Positions 1-8,767 of a stretch of 64,000 nt of DNA are shown piece by piece; position 1 is the stretch's first letter; each line of letters opens with the position of its first letter. Below the pieces are notes generated by a model. The model saw only the letters and a list, made by a program, of their open reading frames with translations. It was not told the DNA's origin and made no database searches. Source of the DNA: Actinotalea sp. Marseille-Q4924 (GTDB lineage Bacteria > Actinomycetota > Actinomycetes > Actinomycetales > Cellulomonadaceae); NCBI RefSeq assembly GCF_916618755.1, contig NZ_CAKAKB010000005.1, positions 1 through 64,000 of the forward strand. The letters are read 5' to 3'. Made by a program: the position numbers and the translations under genes.

Positions 1-608
1 ACGTGACGCTGCCGACGACGACCGGTGTGGTCTACACCGAGGTGCGTGAGGGCAGCACGGTGACGGTGACCGCGGCCGCCGCGGAGGGCTACGTGCTGGC
101 CGACGGTGCGATCACGGAGTGGGTGTTCGAGTTCACGGACGTCCCCTGCCAGCCGGGCACGGTCGAGATCCCGGTGCCCGCTGCGCCGGCTCCGGTCGGC
201 CCGACCTGCTCGGCGCCGGGTTCGCTCACGCTGGTGGACGGCGCGTCCTTCACGTGGGCCGGACCGCGGGTCCTGGGCGCCGGCACGCACACGGTGACGG
301 CGACGGCGAAGGACGGGTTCGTGTTCGTCGGCGGCAAGGCGACTGTGTCCTACACGGTCACGGTGCTTGCGGCGACCGGCTTCCAGTCGACCGACGCGAG
401 CAAGCCGTGCTACGTGGCTCCCTCGACCGTGTCGAAGCCCGTGGTGCCCGCAAAGCCGGCTGCGGTGGTCGTGCCGCCGCGGCGCCCCACGCCCCAGCTC
501 GCCGCCACCGGCGCCGAGGGTGTCCTGGCGGCCGGCGCCACGGCGGCCGCCCTGGCTCTCATGGGTGCCCTGGGCATCGCGTGGTCCCGACGGTCAGCGC
601 GCAGCTGA
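1..608 (+). CDS. LAXTG-anchored repeat surface protein, 5' truncated by window edge
   Basis: This is the C-terminal part of a secreted cell-surface protein; its start lies outside the window, so no signal peptide can be seen. The readable part opens with a beta-rich module (LPTTTGVVYTE to FTDVPC) clearly homologous to a module in the next gene. A Pro/Val/Lys linker follows, and the end is a sorting signal: LAATG (about bases 498-512), a hydrophobic stretch and an Arg-rich tail (RRSARS). LAXTG is the recognition motif of actinobacterial class E sortases, so the protein is probably linked to peptidoglycan. No sortase gene is in the window. Function beyond surface display is unknown. The ligand-binding or S-layer-like roles sometimes proposed for such proteins cannot be judged here. 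Confidence 0.8.
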   Translation, partial: VTLPTTTGVVYTEVREGSTVTVTAAAAEGYVLADGAITEWVFEFTDVPCQPGTVEIPVPAAPAPVGPTCSAPGSLTLVDGASFTWAGPRVLGAGTHTVTATAKDGFVFVGGKATVSYTVTVLAATGFQSTDASKPCYVAPSTVSKPVVPAKPAAVVVPPRRPTPQLAATGAEGVLAAGATAAALALMGALGIAWSRRSARS

Positions 609-620
609 GTGAGGTGTGTA

Positions 621-656
621 CGGAGGGGCGGGTCGCAGTCGCGGCCCGCCCCTCCG
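621..656 (+). terminator. Intrinsic-type hairpin after surface protein 1
   Basis: A perfect 12-bp inverted repeat (621-632 with 645-656, stem CGGAGGGGCGGG) with a 12-nt loop begins 12 bases after the stop codon. It lacks a U tract, as is common in high-GC actinobacteria. Confidence 0.7.
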
Positions 657-1025
657 GCGTCCTACCAGCAGACCGCTGCAGCGGCGCGTCGGTATGCGTC
701 CGCACAAGGAACGATCTTGGCGCAAGCGCCTGATCGGGTGAATCTCCTCATTCAGGGTGCAGGTGTGTATACCGCGGAATAGCGTCGATATCGGGCATCC
801 CGCCCAGTACGGGTCGGGATCGTCGGAGATGGGCTGGCCGTTCGAGGGCGGGCGGAGATCGACGCGCACGGGGGCGCGGAGGTGTCCGGGCGCACATCAC
901 CATCGCAGCAGATGGTGGGGACGACACCTGGCTCCACGGGCGGCACCCGGACACCTACCGGGACCCGTTCGCCCGACCACCGGCCGACCGGCCGAGGGTC
1001 CGGCAGATCTGGGTGGGGGAACGCG
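657..1025. other. Non-coding leader/promoter region before surface protein 2
   Basis: About 370 bases without a convincing gene. A TATACC hexamer (768-773) could be a -10 box, and an imperfect inverted repeat with arms ATCCCG/CGGGAT sits at 797-820. No known riboswitch was recognised. A GGGGGA ribosome-binding site lies at its end (1015-1020). The ORF upstream in the same frame (from 882) has no signal-peptide character, so it is treated as non-coding. Confidence 0.4.
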
Positions 1026-3407
1026 ATGAGACGAGTACTGGCAGTAGCGACAGCGGGGCTCATGGCCCTCGCTCTCGCAGGTCCCGCGGTCGCGACCGTG
1101 GGTACCGACGAGCAGTCCACCGACGGCGTCGTGGCCGTCGAGCCGGCACCGGTGGTGGAGGAAGCCCCCGCGGTGACCGAGGCCCCTCCGGCGGTCGAGG
1201 AAGCACCTCCCGCAGCCGAGGAGGCGCCGCCTGCAGTGCAGGAGGCAGCGCAGCCCGCCCCAGCCCCCGCCGCACAGGAAACCTCCGGTGAGGCTGCTGC
1301 CGCGATGGCCAAGCCCGCGGTCAAGCCTGCCGATCCCGGCAACTCCGGCAACGACAACGGCGGGGTCTGTCCTGACACCTTCGTCGAGGGCGTTGGCGGC
1401 TGGTTCAAGTACGACGGCCTGAACGGCGAGACGTTCTCCGTGCCCGCGATGGACGGCTACGTCGTCGCCGAGGTCTGCTACAAGGCCTCCACCGAGGTCG
1501 TCTACCTCGGCGCGGTCACCTCCGTCACCTCGACCGTGCTCAACGACAACGGCAAGGCCCAGGCCCTGAGCCACGTCTCCGTCCGTTACGTGCCGGTCAC
1601 CCAGCCGACCGTCGTCACCCCGGGCATCCCGCAGTTCGTGGAGCTCTGCGGCACCGAGGACGACGACGTCGTCCTGCCGACCACCGCCGGCGTCGTCTAC
1701 ACCGAGACGTGGGACGGGCTGACCGTGACGGTCACCGCCACGGCAGCGGCCGGCTACACGTTGGCCGTGGGCGCCGTGACGAGCTGGACCCACACCTTCA
1801 CCGACCTGCCGTGCGACTACGTGCCCGTCGTGGTGACACCCGAGGTGCCCGAGTTCGTCGACGAGTGCGGCACCGCCGACGACGAGGTGATCCTCCCCGA
1901 GGACACCGAGTACGTGACGTACGAGATGACCCGCGACGGCATGGTCGTCACCGTGACGGCCGTCCTCGTCAACGAGGCCGACGTCTTCGCCGACGGCGTG
2001 GACACCGAGTGGGAGTTCACGTTCACCGACGTCGCGTGCGACACCGACACGGTCGTCAAGGTCCCGCTGTGCCACGCGACGGGCTCCGAGACGAACCCGT
2101 ACGTCTTCATCGAGGTCAGCGTCGCCGCGTTCTTCCAGGCCGGCCACATCGACCACGAGGACGACATCTTCGACTCCTTCACCTACGTGAAGCACGGTGA
2201 GACCCTCACGGTCGACGCCCAGGGCGACCTGTCCCTGCTGGAGAACGAGTGCGACACCGGCGGGGTCGTCGTCCCCGACGAGGTGACCCCGTCCGTGATG
2301 GTCGAGGACACCGTGTGCGTGCCTGGTGAGTTCCAGCTCATCGGTGGGTCCATCACCCTCGGCGACGAGGACGGCGTGACCTACGTCGTGACCCTGGACG
2401 GTGAGGAGGTCACCGACCTGACCGACCTGGAGCCGGGCCACTACGTCGTGACGGCCATGCTCGAGGACGGCTACGAGTTCGGCGAGCTCGGTGCCGGCTG
2501 GACGCTGGACGAGGACGGCAACGCCGTCTTCCACGTGATGATCACCGATCTCCCGTGCGAGCCCGGCCTCCTGGGCGTCACCCCGTCCGTGTCGGTCGTG
2601 GACGCCGTGTGCGTGCCCGGCGAGACGGAGCCCGTCGGTGGGTCCATCACCGTCGGCGACGAGGACGGCGTGACCTACGTCGTGACCATGGACGGGGAGG
2701 TCGTCACCGACCTCACCGACCTGGCGCCCGGCGAGTACACGGTCACCGCCATGCTCGACGAGGGCTACCAGTTCACGACGCTCGGCACGGGCTGGATGCT
2801 GGACGAGGACGGCAACGCCGTCTTCACCGTCGAGATCTCCAACCTGTCCTGCGGCGTCGTCGGTGGTGTCTTCGGGCCGATCGTGACCATCACCACGCCG
2901 ATCTGCGTCGAGGAGGACGACGAGCTCTTCGGGGCCGTCGACATCACCCTCGACAACTCCGACTCCACCACAGCCGTCACGTTCGTGATCTGGGTGGACG
3001 AGGACGAGGTCGACGAGATCGAGCTCGCGGCCGGTGAGATGGAGACCGTCGAGCTGCTCTTCGAGGACGCCGCCACGTATGACGTCGTCGTCGAGGCGAT
3101 CGGCGTCGACATCGAGGACACCGACACCTACGCGGTGTTCGAGACCACCATCGTCGTCGACTGCGCCGAGGACCAGCCGCAGAAGCCGGTCATCGTGACC
3201 CCGGTGGTCAAGCCGGTCGTCACCACGCCTGCCCGCCCGGCCGTGATCGTCTCGCCGACGATCCGCGGACCGCAGCGGCCGACGATGCTGGCGCAGACCG
3301 GCGTCGACGACACCACTCCGTGGCTGCTGGCCGGGGCTGCGGGCCTGATGGGCCTGGGCGGCATCGCCCTGGTCGTCGGCCGGCTCCGTGGCCGAGTGGA
3401 GGAGTGA
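1026..3407 (+). CDS. LAXTG-anchored secreted repeat protein (surface protein 2)
   Basis: A 793-residue secreted protein. Start ATG 1026 is chosen because a GGGGGA site precedes it and a clean signal peptide follows (MRRVLAVATAG..., cleavage near AVA, about residue 23). Next comes a Pro/Glu/Ala-rich low-complexity segment (about residues 35-95), then beta modules: two related about 73-residue units starting near residues 204 and 277 (FVELCGT, FVDECGT), and two highly similar about 98-residue units starting near 420 and 518 (VTPSV...CVPGE). The C terminus has a LAQTG sorting motif (residues 755-759), a transmembrane helix and a basic tail, as expected for class E sortase anchoring to the cell wall. 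Paired Cys in each module may form disulfides. Its module family is shared with the preceding gene, so the two are tandem paralogues. Very acidic composition. Function unknown. Confidence 0.88.
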   Translation: MRRVLAVATAGLMALALAGPAVATVGTDEQSTDGVVAVEPAPVVEEAPAVTEAPPAVEEAPPAAEEAPPAVQEAAQPAPAPAAQETSGEAAAAMAKPAVKPADPGNSGNDNGGVCPDTFVEGVGGWFKYDGLNGETFSVPAMDGYVVAEVCYKASTEVVYLGAVTSVTSTVLNDNGKAQALSHVSVRYVPVTQPTVVTPGIPQFVELCGTEDDDVVLPTTAGVVYTETWDGLTVTVTATAAAGYTLAVGAVTSWTHTFTDLPCDYVPVVVTPEVPEFVDECGTADDEVILPEDTEYVTYEMTRDGMVVTVTAVLVNEADVFADGVDTEWEFTFTDVACDTDTVVKVPLCHATGSETNPYVFIEVSVAAFFQAGHIDHEDDIFDSFTYVKHGETLTVDAQGDLSLLENECDTGGVVVPDEVTPSVMVEDTVCVPGEFQLIGGSITLGDEDGVTYVVTLDGEEVTDLTDLEPGHYVVTAMLEDGYEFGELGAGWTLDEDGNAVFHVMITDLPCEPGLLGVTPSVSVVDAVCVPGETEPVGGSITVGDEDGVTYVVTMDGEVVTDLTDLAPGEYTVTAMLDEGYQFTTLGTGWMLDEDGNAVFTVEISNLSCGVVGGVFGPIVTITTPICVEEDDELFGAVDITLDNSDSTTAVTFVIWVDEDEVDEIELAAGEMETVELLFEDAATYDVVVEAIGVDIEDTDTYAVFETTIVVDCAEDQPQKPVIVTPVVKPVVTTPARPAVIVSPTIRGPQRPTMLAQTGVDDTTPWLLAGAAGLMGLGGIALVVGRLRGRVEE
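2283..2852 (+). repeat. Two tandem 98-residue modules inside surface protein 2
   Basis: Unit 1 (2283-2576) and unit 2 (2577-2852) encode near-identical modules. Shared blocks include GDEDGVTYVVT, VTDLTDL and LDEDGNAVF. The high identity suggests a recent internal duplication or ongoing homogenisation. Confidence 0.8.
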
Positions 3408-3457
3408 CCGCCCGCACCGGTCGCCCCTGAGGGCGTCGGTGTGAGGACAGGATGAGT

Positions 3458-3492
3458 GGAGGCCCCCGGTGCGTGACGCACCGGGGGCCTCC
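3458..3492 (+). terminator. Strong hairpin terminator after surface protein 2
   Basis: A perfect 15-bp stem (3458-3472 with 3478-3492) closes on a 5-nt loop, 50 bases after the stop codon. It separates the surface protein from mfd. Confidence 0.85.
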
Positions 3493-3505
3493 GTCCGTGC
3501 GCACG

Positions 3506-3511
3506 TAGACT
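3506..3511 (+). promoter_or_regulatory. Candidate -10 element for mfd
   Basis: TAGACT just downstream of the terminator matches the actinobacterial TANNNT -10 form and is identical to the boxes before ispH and ychF in this window. It would give mfd a leader of roughly 60 bases. Confidence 0.45.
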
Positions 3512-3577
3512 TGCCCCACACCCCGTCCGATCCTCGGCCGGGGCCCGTCGTGCTGCCCCCGGCCTCTGACAGGACCC

Positions 3578-6500
3578 ATGAACCTCACCGGTCTGCTGCC
3601 CCTCCTCCTCGCCGACCCGGCCGCCGCGCGCCTGCGCGAGCTGGCCGCGGCGAGCCCCGCCGCGCGGGAGGAGACCGTCGACGTCGTCGCGCCCGCCGGC
3701 ACCCGGCCCCCGCTCCTGGCTGCCGTCGCGGCTGCGCTCGACGGGTCGACGGCGATCGGCACCTCCACGCCGCCCGTCACGGTGGTCGTCACCGCCACGA
3801 CCCGTGACGCCGACGACCTGGCCGCCGCGCTGCGCTGCTTCCTCCCCGCCGACGACGTCGCGGTGCTGCCCGCGTGGGAGACGCTCCCGCACGAGCGGCT
3901 CTCGCCGCGCAGCGACACCGTGGCACGCCGTCTCGCCGTCTTCCGCCGGCTGGCGCACCCTGTGGCCGACGGCGGCCAGGCGGGCGCCATCCGCGTCCTC
4001 GCGGTCCCGGTGCGCGCGCTGCTCCAGCCCGTCGTCGAGGGTCTCGGCGAGCTCGAGCCCGTCTCGTTGCGCACGGGCGAGCGCGCCGACCTGCAGGACG
4101 TCGCCGAGCGACTCAGCGCTGCCGCCTACACGCGTGTCGACATGGTCGAGCGGCGCGGCGAGTTCGCCGTTCGCGGCGGCATCCTCGACGTCTTCCCGCC
4201 GACGGACGACCACCCGCTGCGCATCGAGTTCTGGGGCGACGAGATCGAGGAGATCCGCTGGTTCGCGGTCGCCGACCAGCGCAGCCTCGAGGTCGCCACC
4301 GAGGGTCTGTGGGCGCCGCCGTGCCGCGAGATCCTCCTGACCGACACCGTCCGGGGCCGCGCCGCCGCCCTCGCGCAGCAGCTCCCCGGCGCCGCCGAGA
4401 TGCTCGAGAAGCTCGCGCACGGCATCGCCGTGGAGGGCATGGAGTCCCTCGCGCCCGTCCTCGTCGAGCGCATGGTGCCGGTCCTGGGGCTGCTGCCCGC
4501 CGGGTCGCTCGTCACCGTCGCCGACCCGGAGCGGGTCCGCCGTCGGGCGCACGACCTGCTCGCCACGAGCCAGGAGTTCCTGGATGCCGCGTGGACCGCG
4601 GCGGCTGCGGGCGGCAGTACCCCGATCGACCTCCGGGCGGCGTCGTTCGTCGAGTACGCCGACACGCGCGAGGACGCCCTGGCGCGCGGCCTCGGCTGGT
4701 GGTCCTTCAGCGCCTTCTCGCTCGAGGCAGCGGCGGCGCAGGACGACCTCCTTCCCGCCGCGGCGGGCCAGGACGGCCCCAGCACCGCCGCGCTCCAGGA
4801 CGGCGCCCCGCGCGCGGCCGTCGTCGACGGCGACGAGGGGACCACCGTCGTCGTCGGTGCCCGGGACGTGCGCGGCTACCGCGGCGACGTGCCGGCGGCG
4901 GTCGCGGACCTGCGCACCCTGCAGCGCGAGGGCTGGCGTCTCGTCATGACGACCGAGGGCCACGGCCCGGCCCAGCGCATGGTCGAGCAGCTGACGGCCA
5001 TGGAGGTCCCCGCCCGCCGGGTGGGCGAGGTGGCGGAGGCGCCGGAGGAGGGCGTCGTCGTCGTCACGCCCGCGCCGGGCGGCCGGGGCTTCGTCGCGCC
5101 GGCGCTCCGGCTCGCCGTCTTCAGCGAGTCCGACCTCACCGGGCGTGCGGGGACGTCCACCAAGGACATGCGGTCGATGCCGTCGCGGCGCCGCAACGTC
5201 GTCGACCCGCTCGCCCTGCGCCCGGGGGACTTCGTGGTGCACGAGCAGCACGGCGTCGGCCGGTTCGTCGAGCTGGTCCGGCGGACCGTCGGGACCGGCG
5301 CTGCCAAGGGCACGCGCGAGTACATGGTCATCGAGTACGCGTCGAGCAAGCGCGGGCAGCCCGGCGACCGCCTGTACGTCCCGACCGACCAGCTCGACCA
5401 GGTGACCAAGTACACCGGCGGGGAGTCCCCGACGCTCAACAAGATGGGCGGCTCGGACTGGGCGAGGACGAAGGGCCGCGCGCGCAAGGCCGTCAAGGAG
5501 ATCGCGTCGGAGCTCATCCGCCTGTACTCCGCCCGCATGGCGACCTCCGGGCACGCGTTCAGCACGGACACCCCGTGGCAGGCCGAGCTCGAGGACGCGT
5601 TCGCCCACGTCGAGACCCCCGACCAGCTCGCCACGATCGACGAGGTCAAGGCGGACATGGAGAAGTCCGTGCCGATGGACCGGCTCGTCTGCGGCGACGT
5701 CGGCTACGGCAAGACGGAGATCGCCGTCCGCGCCGCGTTCAAGGCCGTCCAGGACGGCAAGCAGGTCGCCGTCCTGGTCCCGACGACGCTCCTCGTCCAG
5801 CAGCACCTCGACACCTTCTCCGAGCGGTACGCCCAGTTCCCCGTGACGGTCCGGGCGCTGTCCCGCTTCCAGTCCGACAAGGAGGCGAAGGAGGTCGTCG
5901 AGGGCATCTCGGACGGCACGGTCGACGTCGTCATCGGCACGCACCGCCTCATCACCGGGCAGGTCAGGTTCAAGGACCTCGGCCTGGTGGTCATCGACGA
6001 GGAGCAGCGGTTCGGCGTCGAGCACAAGGAGACGCTCAAGCAGCTGCGCACCGACGTCGACGTGCTGGCGATGAGCGCCACGCCGATCCCGCGGACGCTC
6101 GAGATGGCCGTCACGGGCATCCGGGAGATGTCCACGCTGGCGACGCCGCCGGAGGAGCGACACCCCGTCCTCACGTTCGTCGGGCCGTACGACGAGAAGC
6201 AGATCACCGCCGCGATCCGCCGCGAGCTGCTGCGCGAGGGCCAGGTCTTCTTCGTGCACAACAAGGTCGACAGCATCGAGCGGACGGCGGCGCGGCTGGC
6301 CGAGCTCGTCCCCGAGGCCCGGATCGCGACCGCGCACGGGAAGATGGGGGAGCACCAGCTCGAGCAGGTCATCGTCGACTTCTGGGAGAAGCGGTTCGAC
6401 GTCCTCGTCTGCACGACGATCGTCGAGACGGGCCTGGACATCTCCAACGCCAACACGCTCATCCTCGACCGTGCCGACCGCATGGGCCTGTCCCAGCTGC

Positions 6501-7300
6501 ACCAGCTGCGCGGACGCGTCGGCCGCGGTCGGGAGCGGGCGTACGCGTACTTCATGTACCCGCCCGAGCGGCCGCTCACCGAGACCGCGCACGACCGCCT
6601 CGCCACGATCGCCGCGAACACCGACCTGGGCTCCGGCATGCAGGTGGCCATGAAGGACCTGGAGATCCGCGGCGCGGGCAACCTGCTCGGAGGCGAGCAG
6701 TCCGGGCACATCGCCGGCGTGGGCTTCGACCTCTACGTCCGCATGGTGGGGGAGGCCGTCGCGGCCTTCCGCGGCGAGCCGGACACCCGCCCGGCCGAGG
6801 TCACCCTCGAGCTGCCCGTGGACGCGCACGTGCCGCACGAGTACATCGGGCACGAGCGCCTGCGCCTGGAGGCGTACCGCAAGATCGCCGACGCCACGAC
6901 GGCCGAGCGGCTCGACGCCGTGCGCGCCGAGCTCGTCGACCGGTACGGGCTGCTGCCCGAGCCGGTCGACAACCTCTTCGAGGTGGCCGCGTTCCGCAAC
7001 CTCGCCCGCGACACCGGACTCACGGACGTCACCGCGCAGGGCAAGTTCATCCGCTTCGCGCCCGTCGAGCTGCCCGAGTCGGCGCAGCTGCGGCTGCGGC
7101 GGCTGTACCCCGGCTCCATCCAGAAGCCGGCGATCCGCACGATCCTCGTGCCGTTCCCGACGACGGGCCGCATCGGCGGGAAGGCCCTCGCCGGCGGGGA
7201 GCTCCTCGCCTGGGCGCGGGACCTGGTCGACGGCGTGCTCCAGGGATCGATCGGCGCGGCGGCCCACGTCGCCCAGCCGACGACGACGGACGCCCGGTGA
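3578..7300 (+). CDS. mfd: Transcription-repair coupling factor Mfd
   Basis: Mfd is a DNA translocase that removes RNA polymerase stalled at lesions and recruits UvrA to start nucleotide-excision repair. The 1240-residue product has the expected length and order: an N-terminal UvrB-like module, a CarD-type RNA-polymerase-interacting domain (about residues 545-620, GDFVVHEQHGVGRF), then a superfamily 2 helicase core with Walker A GDVGYGKTE (about residue 705), DEEQ box (about 807) and SATPIPRTLEMA, a C-terminal helicase lobe with RGRVGRG, and the TRCF C-terminal domain. Start ATG 3578 has an AGGA sequence just upstream. It heads a conserved actinobacterial neighbourhood with mazG and eno. No missing motif was seen. 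Confidence 0.97.
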   Translation: MNLTGLLPLLLADPAAARLRELAAASPAAREETVDVVAPAGTRPPLLAAVAAALDGSTAIGTSTPPVTVVVTATTRDADDLAAALRCFLPADDVAVLPAWETLPHERLSPRSDTVARRLAVFRRLAHPVADGGQAGAIRVLAVPVRALLQPVVEGLGELEPVSLRTGERADLQDVAERLSAAAYTRVDMVERRGEFAVRGGILDVFPPTDDHPLRIEFWGDEIEEIRWFAVADQRSLEVATEGLWAPPCREILLTDTVRGRAAALAQQLPGAAEMLEKLAHGIAVEGMESLAPVLVERMVPVLGLLPAGSLVTVADPERVRRRAHDLLATSQEFLDAAWTAAAAGGSTPIDLRAASFVEYADTREDALARGLGWWSFSAFSLEAAAAQDDLLPAAAGQDGPSTAALQDGAPRAAVVDGDEGTTVVVGARDVRGYRGDVPAAVADLRTLQREGWRLVMTTEGHGPAQRMVEQLTAMEVPARRVGEVAEAPEEGVVVVTPAPGGRGFVAPALRLAVFSESDLTGRAGTSTKDMRSMPSRRRNVVDPLALRPGDFVVHEQHGVGRFVELVRRTVGTGAAKGTREYMVIEYASSKRGQPGDRLYVPTDQLDQVTKYTGGESPTLNKMGGSDWARTKGRARKAVKEIASELIRLYSARMATSGHAFSTDTPWQAELEDAFAHVETPDQLATIDEVKADMEKSVPMDRLVCGDVGYGKTEIAVRAAFKAVQDGKQVAVLVPTTLLVQQHLDTFSERYAQFPVTVRALSRFQSDKEAKEVVEGISDGTVDVVIGTHRLITGQVRFKDLGLVVIDEEQRFGVEHKETLKQLRTDVDVLAMSATPIPRTLEMAVTGIREMSTLATPPEERHPVLTFVGPYDEKQITAAIRRELLREGQVFFVHNKVDSIERTAARLAELVPEARIATAHGKMGEHQLEQVIVDFWEKRFDVLVCTTIVETGLDISNANTLILDRADRMGLSQLHQLRGRVGRGRERAYAYFMYPPERPLTETAHDRLATIAANTDLGSGMQVAMKDLEIRGAGNLLGGEQSGHIAGVGFDLYVRMVGEAVAAFRGEPDTRPAEVTLELPVDAHVPHEYIGHERLRLEAYRKIADATTAERLDAVRAELVDRYGLLPEPVDNLFEVAAFRNLARDTGLTDVTAQGKFIRFAPVELPESAQLRLRRLYPGSIQKPAIRTILVPFPTTGRIGGKALAGGELLAWARDLVDGVLQGSIGAAAHVAQPTTTDAR

Positions 7301-7335
7301 CAGGGCCGGTCGGCCGCGCCGACCTGCGCTGGGCC

Positions 7336-7341
7336 TACGAT
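7336..7341 (+). promoter_or_regulatory. Candidate -10 element for the SurA-like lipoprotein gene
   Basis: TACGAT lies 32 bases before the GTG start at 7374; a GGAGG ribosome-binding site (7362-7366) lies between them. This implies a short, led transcript independent of mfd. Confidence 0.4.
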
Positions 7342-7373
7342 GCTGGCGACGCTTCGACCCTGGAGGTACCCCG

Positions 7374-7928
7374 GTGAGCCTGACCACGCCGACGTGGAGC
7401 CGCACGCGGCGCCGTGCCGCCCGCACCGTCGCCGCCCTCGCGGTGGGCGCGGCGCTGCTGACCGGCTGCGCGCAGACGCCCGGCACCGCTGCGGTCGTCG
7501 ACGGGCGGACGATCACGGAGGCGACGCTCCAGGAGGCGACCGCCGAGCTCGGGACGCTCATCCCCCAGGGCATCCCGACGCAGCAGGTGCTCATCAACCT
7601 CATCGCCGCGCCGTTCCTCCTGGACGCCGCCGCGGCGGCCGGTGCCGGGGTGTCCGAGGCCGAGGCCGTCCAGCTCGCCGAGCAGCTCGCCGCGCAGGCG
7701 GGTCTCGCGGAGACGCCGGAGCTCGGGGACGGCAGCCTCACAGTGCTGCGCTCCACGCTCGCGCAGCAGAAGCTCACGCAGTCGCCCGACGCCGCCGAGG
7801 TGTTCGCGTCCTTCGAGGAGGAGCTGACGAACGCCGACGTCGAGCTCAGCCCGCGCTACGGGAGCTTCGACCTGACCGCTCCGGGCGGCATCGTCGCCCC
7901 GGAGCGGCCCTGGATCGACGCGCGCTGA
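7374..7928 (+). CDS. SurA N-domain-like lipoprotein
   Basis: A predicted lipoprotein of 184 residues. A twin-Arg-rich N region and hydrophobic segment end in the lipobox LLTGC (Cys32), so the mature protein should be lipid-anchored outside the membrane. After it, AAVVDGRTITEATLQEA resembles the start of SurA/PrsA-type N-terminal chaperone domains. No parvulin PPIase domain follows, so a role in folding exported proteins is inference. GTG 7374 is preceded by GGAGG at good spacing. Its place between mfd and mazG is seen in many actinobacteria. Confidence 0.8.
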   Translation: MSLTTPTWSRTRRRAARTVAALAVGAALLTGCAQTPGTAAVVDGRTITEATLQEATAELGTLIPQGIPTQQVLINLIAAPFLLDAAAAAGAGVSEAEAVQLAEQLAAQAGLAETPELGDGSLTVLRSTLAQQKLTQSPDAAEVFASFEEELTNADVELSPRYGSFDLTAPGGIVAPERPWIDAR

Positions 7929-7933
7929 CCCTC

Positions 7934-8671
7934 GTGCGCGAGTCCGTGGCAGACGCCGGGCCGACGGCCGACGGGCCTGCCGTGCCGCCCGCCGAGCCGT
8001 CCGCCGGCGCGGACCCTGAGGCGGGCGGTGGGATCGCGGATCTCGTCGCGGTCATGGACCGCCTCCGCTCGCCGGGCGGCTGCCCGTGGGACGCCGAGCA
8101 GACGCACGAGTCGCTCGTCCCCTACGCGGTGGAGGAGGTCGCCGAGGTCGTCGAGGCGGTCGAGACCGGCGACCGCGCGGGGCTGCGCGAGGAGCTCGGC
8201 GACCTGCTCCTGCAGGTGGTCTTCCACGCACGCGTCGCGCAGGACCACCCGGACGACCCCTTCGACATCGACGACGTCGCCCGCGGCATCGCGGCCAAGC
8301 TCCGTCGGCGGCACCCGCACGTCTTCGGTGACGTGACGGTCGCGGGCGCCGCGGAGGTCCACCGCAACTGGGACGCCATCAAGCAGACGGAGAAGAGCCG
8401 GGCGTCGGCGGTCGACGGGATCCCGCCCGCGCTGCCCGCGCTCGCCCGCGCGCAGAAGGTGCTGGGCCGCCTCCGGCGGGCCGGCCTGCCGGTCCCCGAC
8501 CGCACCGCGCGGGACGCGCCCGACACCGCGCCCGACGACGCCGCGGCGGACCTCGGCGCCCGGCTGCTCGCGCTGGTGGTCGAGGCCGACGCCGCCGGTG
8601 TCGACGCCGAGCAGGTGCTCCGGGGGACGGTCCGTGAGCTCGAGGACCGCGTCCGTGCGACCGGCGCGTGA
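7934..8671 (+). CDS. mazG: Nucleoside triphosphate pyrophosphohydrolase MazG
   Basis: MazG hydrolyses (d)NTPs to the monophosphate and pyrophosphate, cleaning damaged or excess nucleotides. The core begins at IADLVAVMDRLRSPGGCPWD and carries the Mg-binding EExxE-type helix (YAVEEVAEVVEA) followed by EELGDLLLQVVFHA. The second half (KLRRRHPHVFG, NWDAIKQTEK) is also typical of bacterial MazG. The start is uncertain: GTG 7934 lies 5 bases after the previous stop, GTG 7946 is possible, and about 35 N-terminal residues are low-complexity. The product is about 245 residues. It is probably cotranscribed with the lipoprotein gene. Confidence 0.9.
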   Translation: MRESVADAGPTADGPAVPPAEPSAGADPEAGGGIADLVAVMDRLRSPGGCPWDAEQTHESLVPYAVEEVAEVVEAVETGDRAGLREELGDLLLQVVFHARVAQDHPDDPFDIDDVARGIAAKLRRRHPHVFGDVTVAGAAEVHRNWDAIKQTEKSRASAVDGIPPALPALARAQKVLGRLRRAGLPVPDRTARDAPDTAPDDAAADLGARLLALVVEADAAGVDAEQVLRGTVRELEDRVRATGA

Positions 8672-8767
8672 GCCCAACGTCCTGGATCCCGGCGACCGCC
8701 GGTTCTAAGGTCGCGTCGGTGGCGGCTGCCCCCGGCCGTGCAGTCGAGGAAGGCAGGCGATGAGGCG

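Noticed and set aside
882-1025. Upstream extension of surface protein 2 to codon 882
   Set aside because: It would bury the signal peptide; the ATG at 1026 has a good ribosome-binding site and a classical signal sequence.
609-1025. Cyclic di-AMP (ydaO-type) riboswitch before surface protein 2
   Set aside because: The conserved GGGG...CCG and pairing blocks expected for that class could not be found.
897-3521. 874-codon minus-strand ORF opposite surface protein 2
   Set aside because: Composition (very high Asp/Gly/Arg/His) is typical of antisense frames; the plus strand has a signal peptide, repeats and a sorting signal.
3128-7777. 1549-codon ORF on the minus strand opposite mfd
   Set aside because: It is a shadow of the high-GC codon bias of mfd; its translation is Arg/Asp/Gly-rich with no recognisable domain, and mfd on the plus strand is certain.
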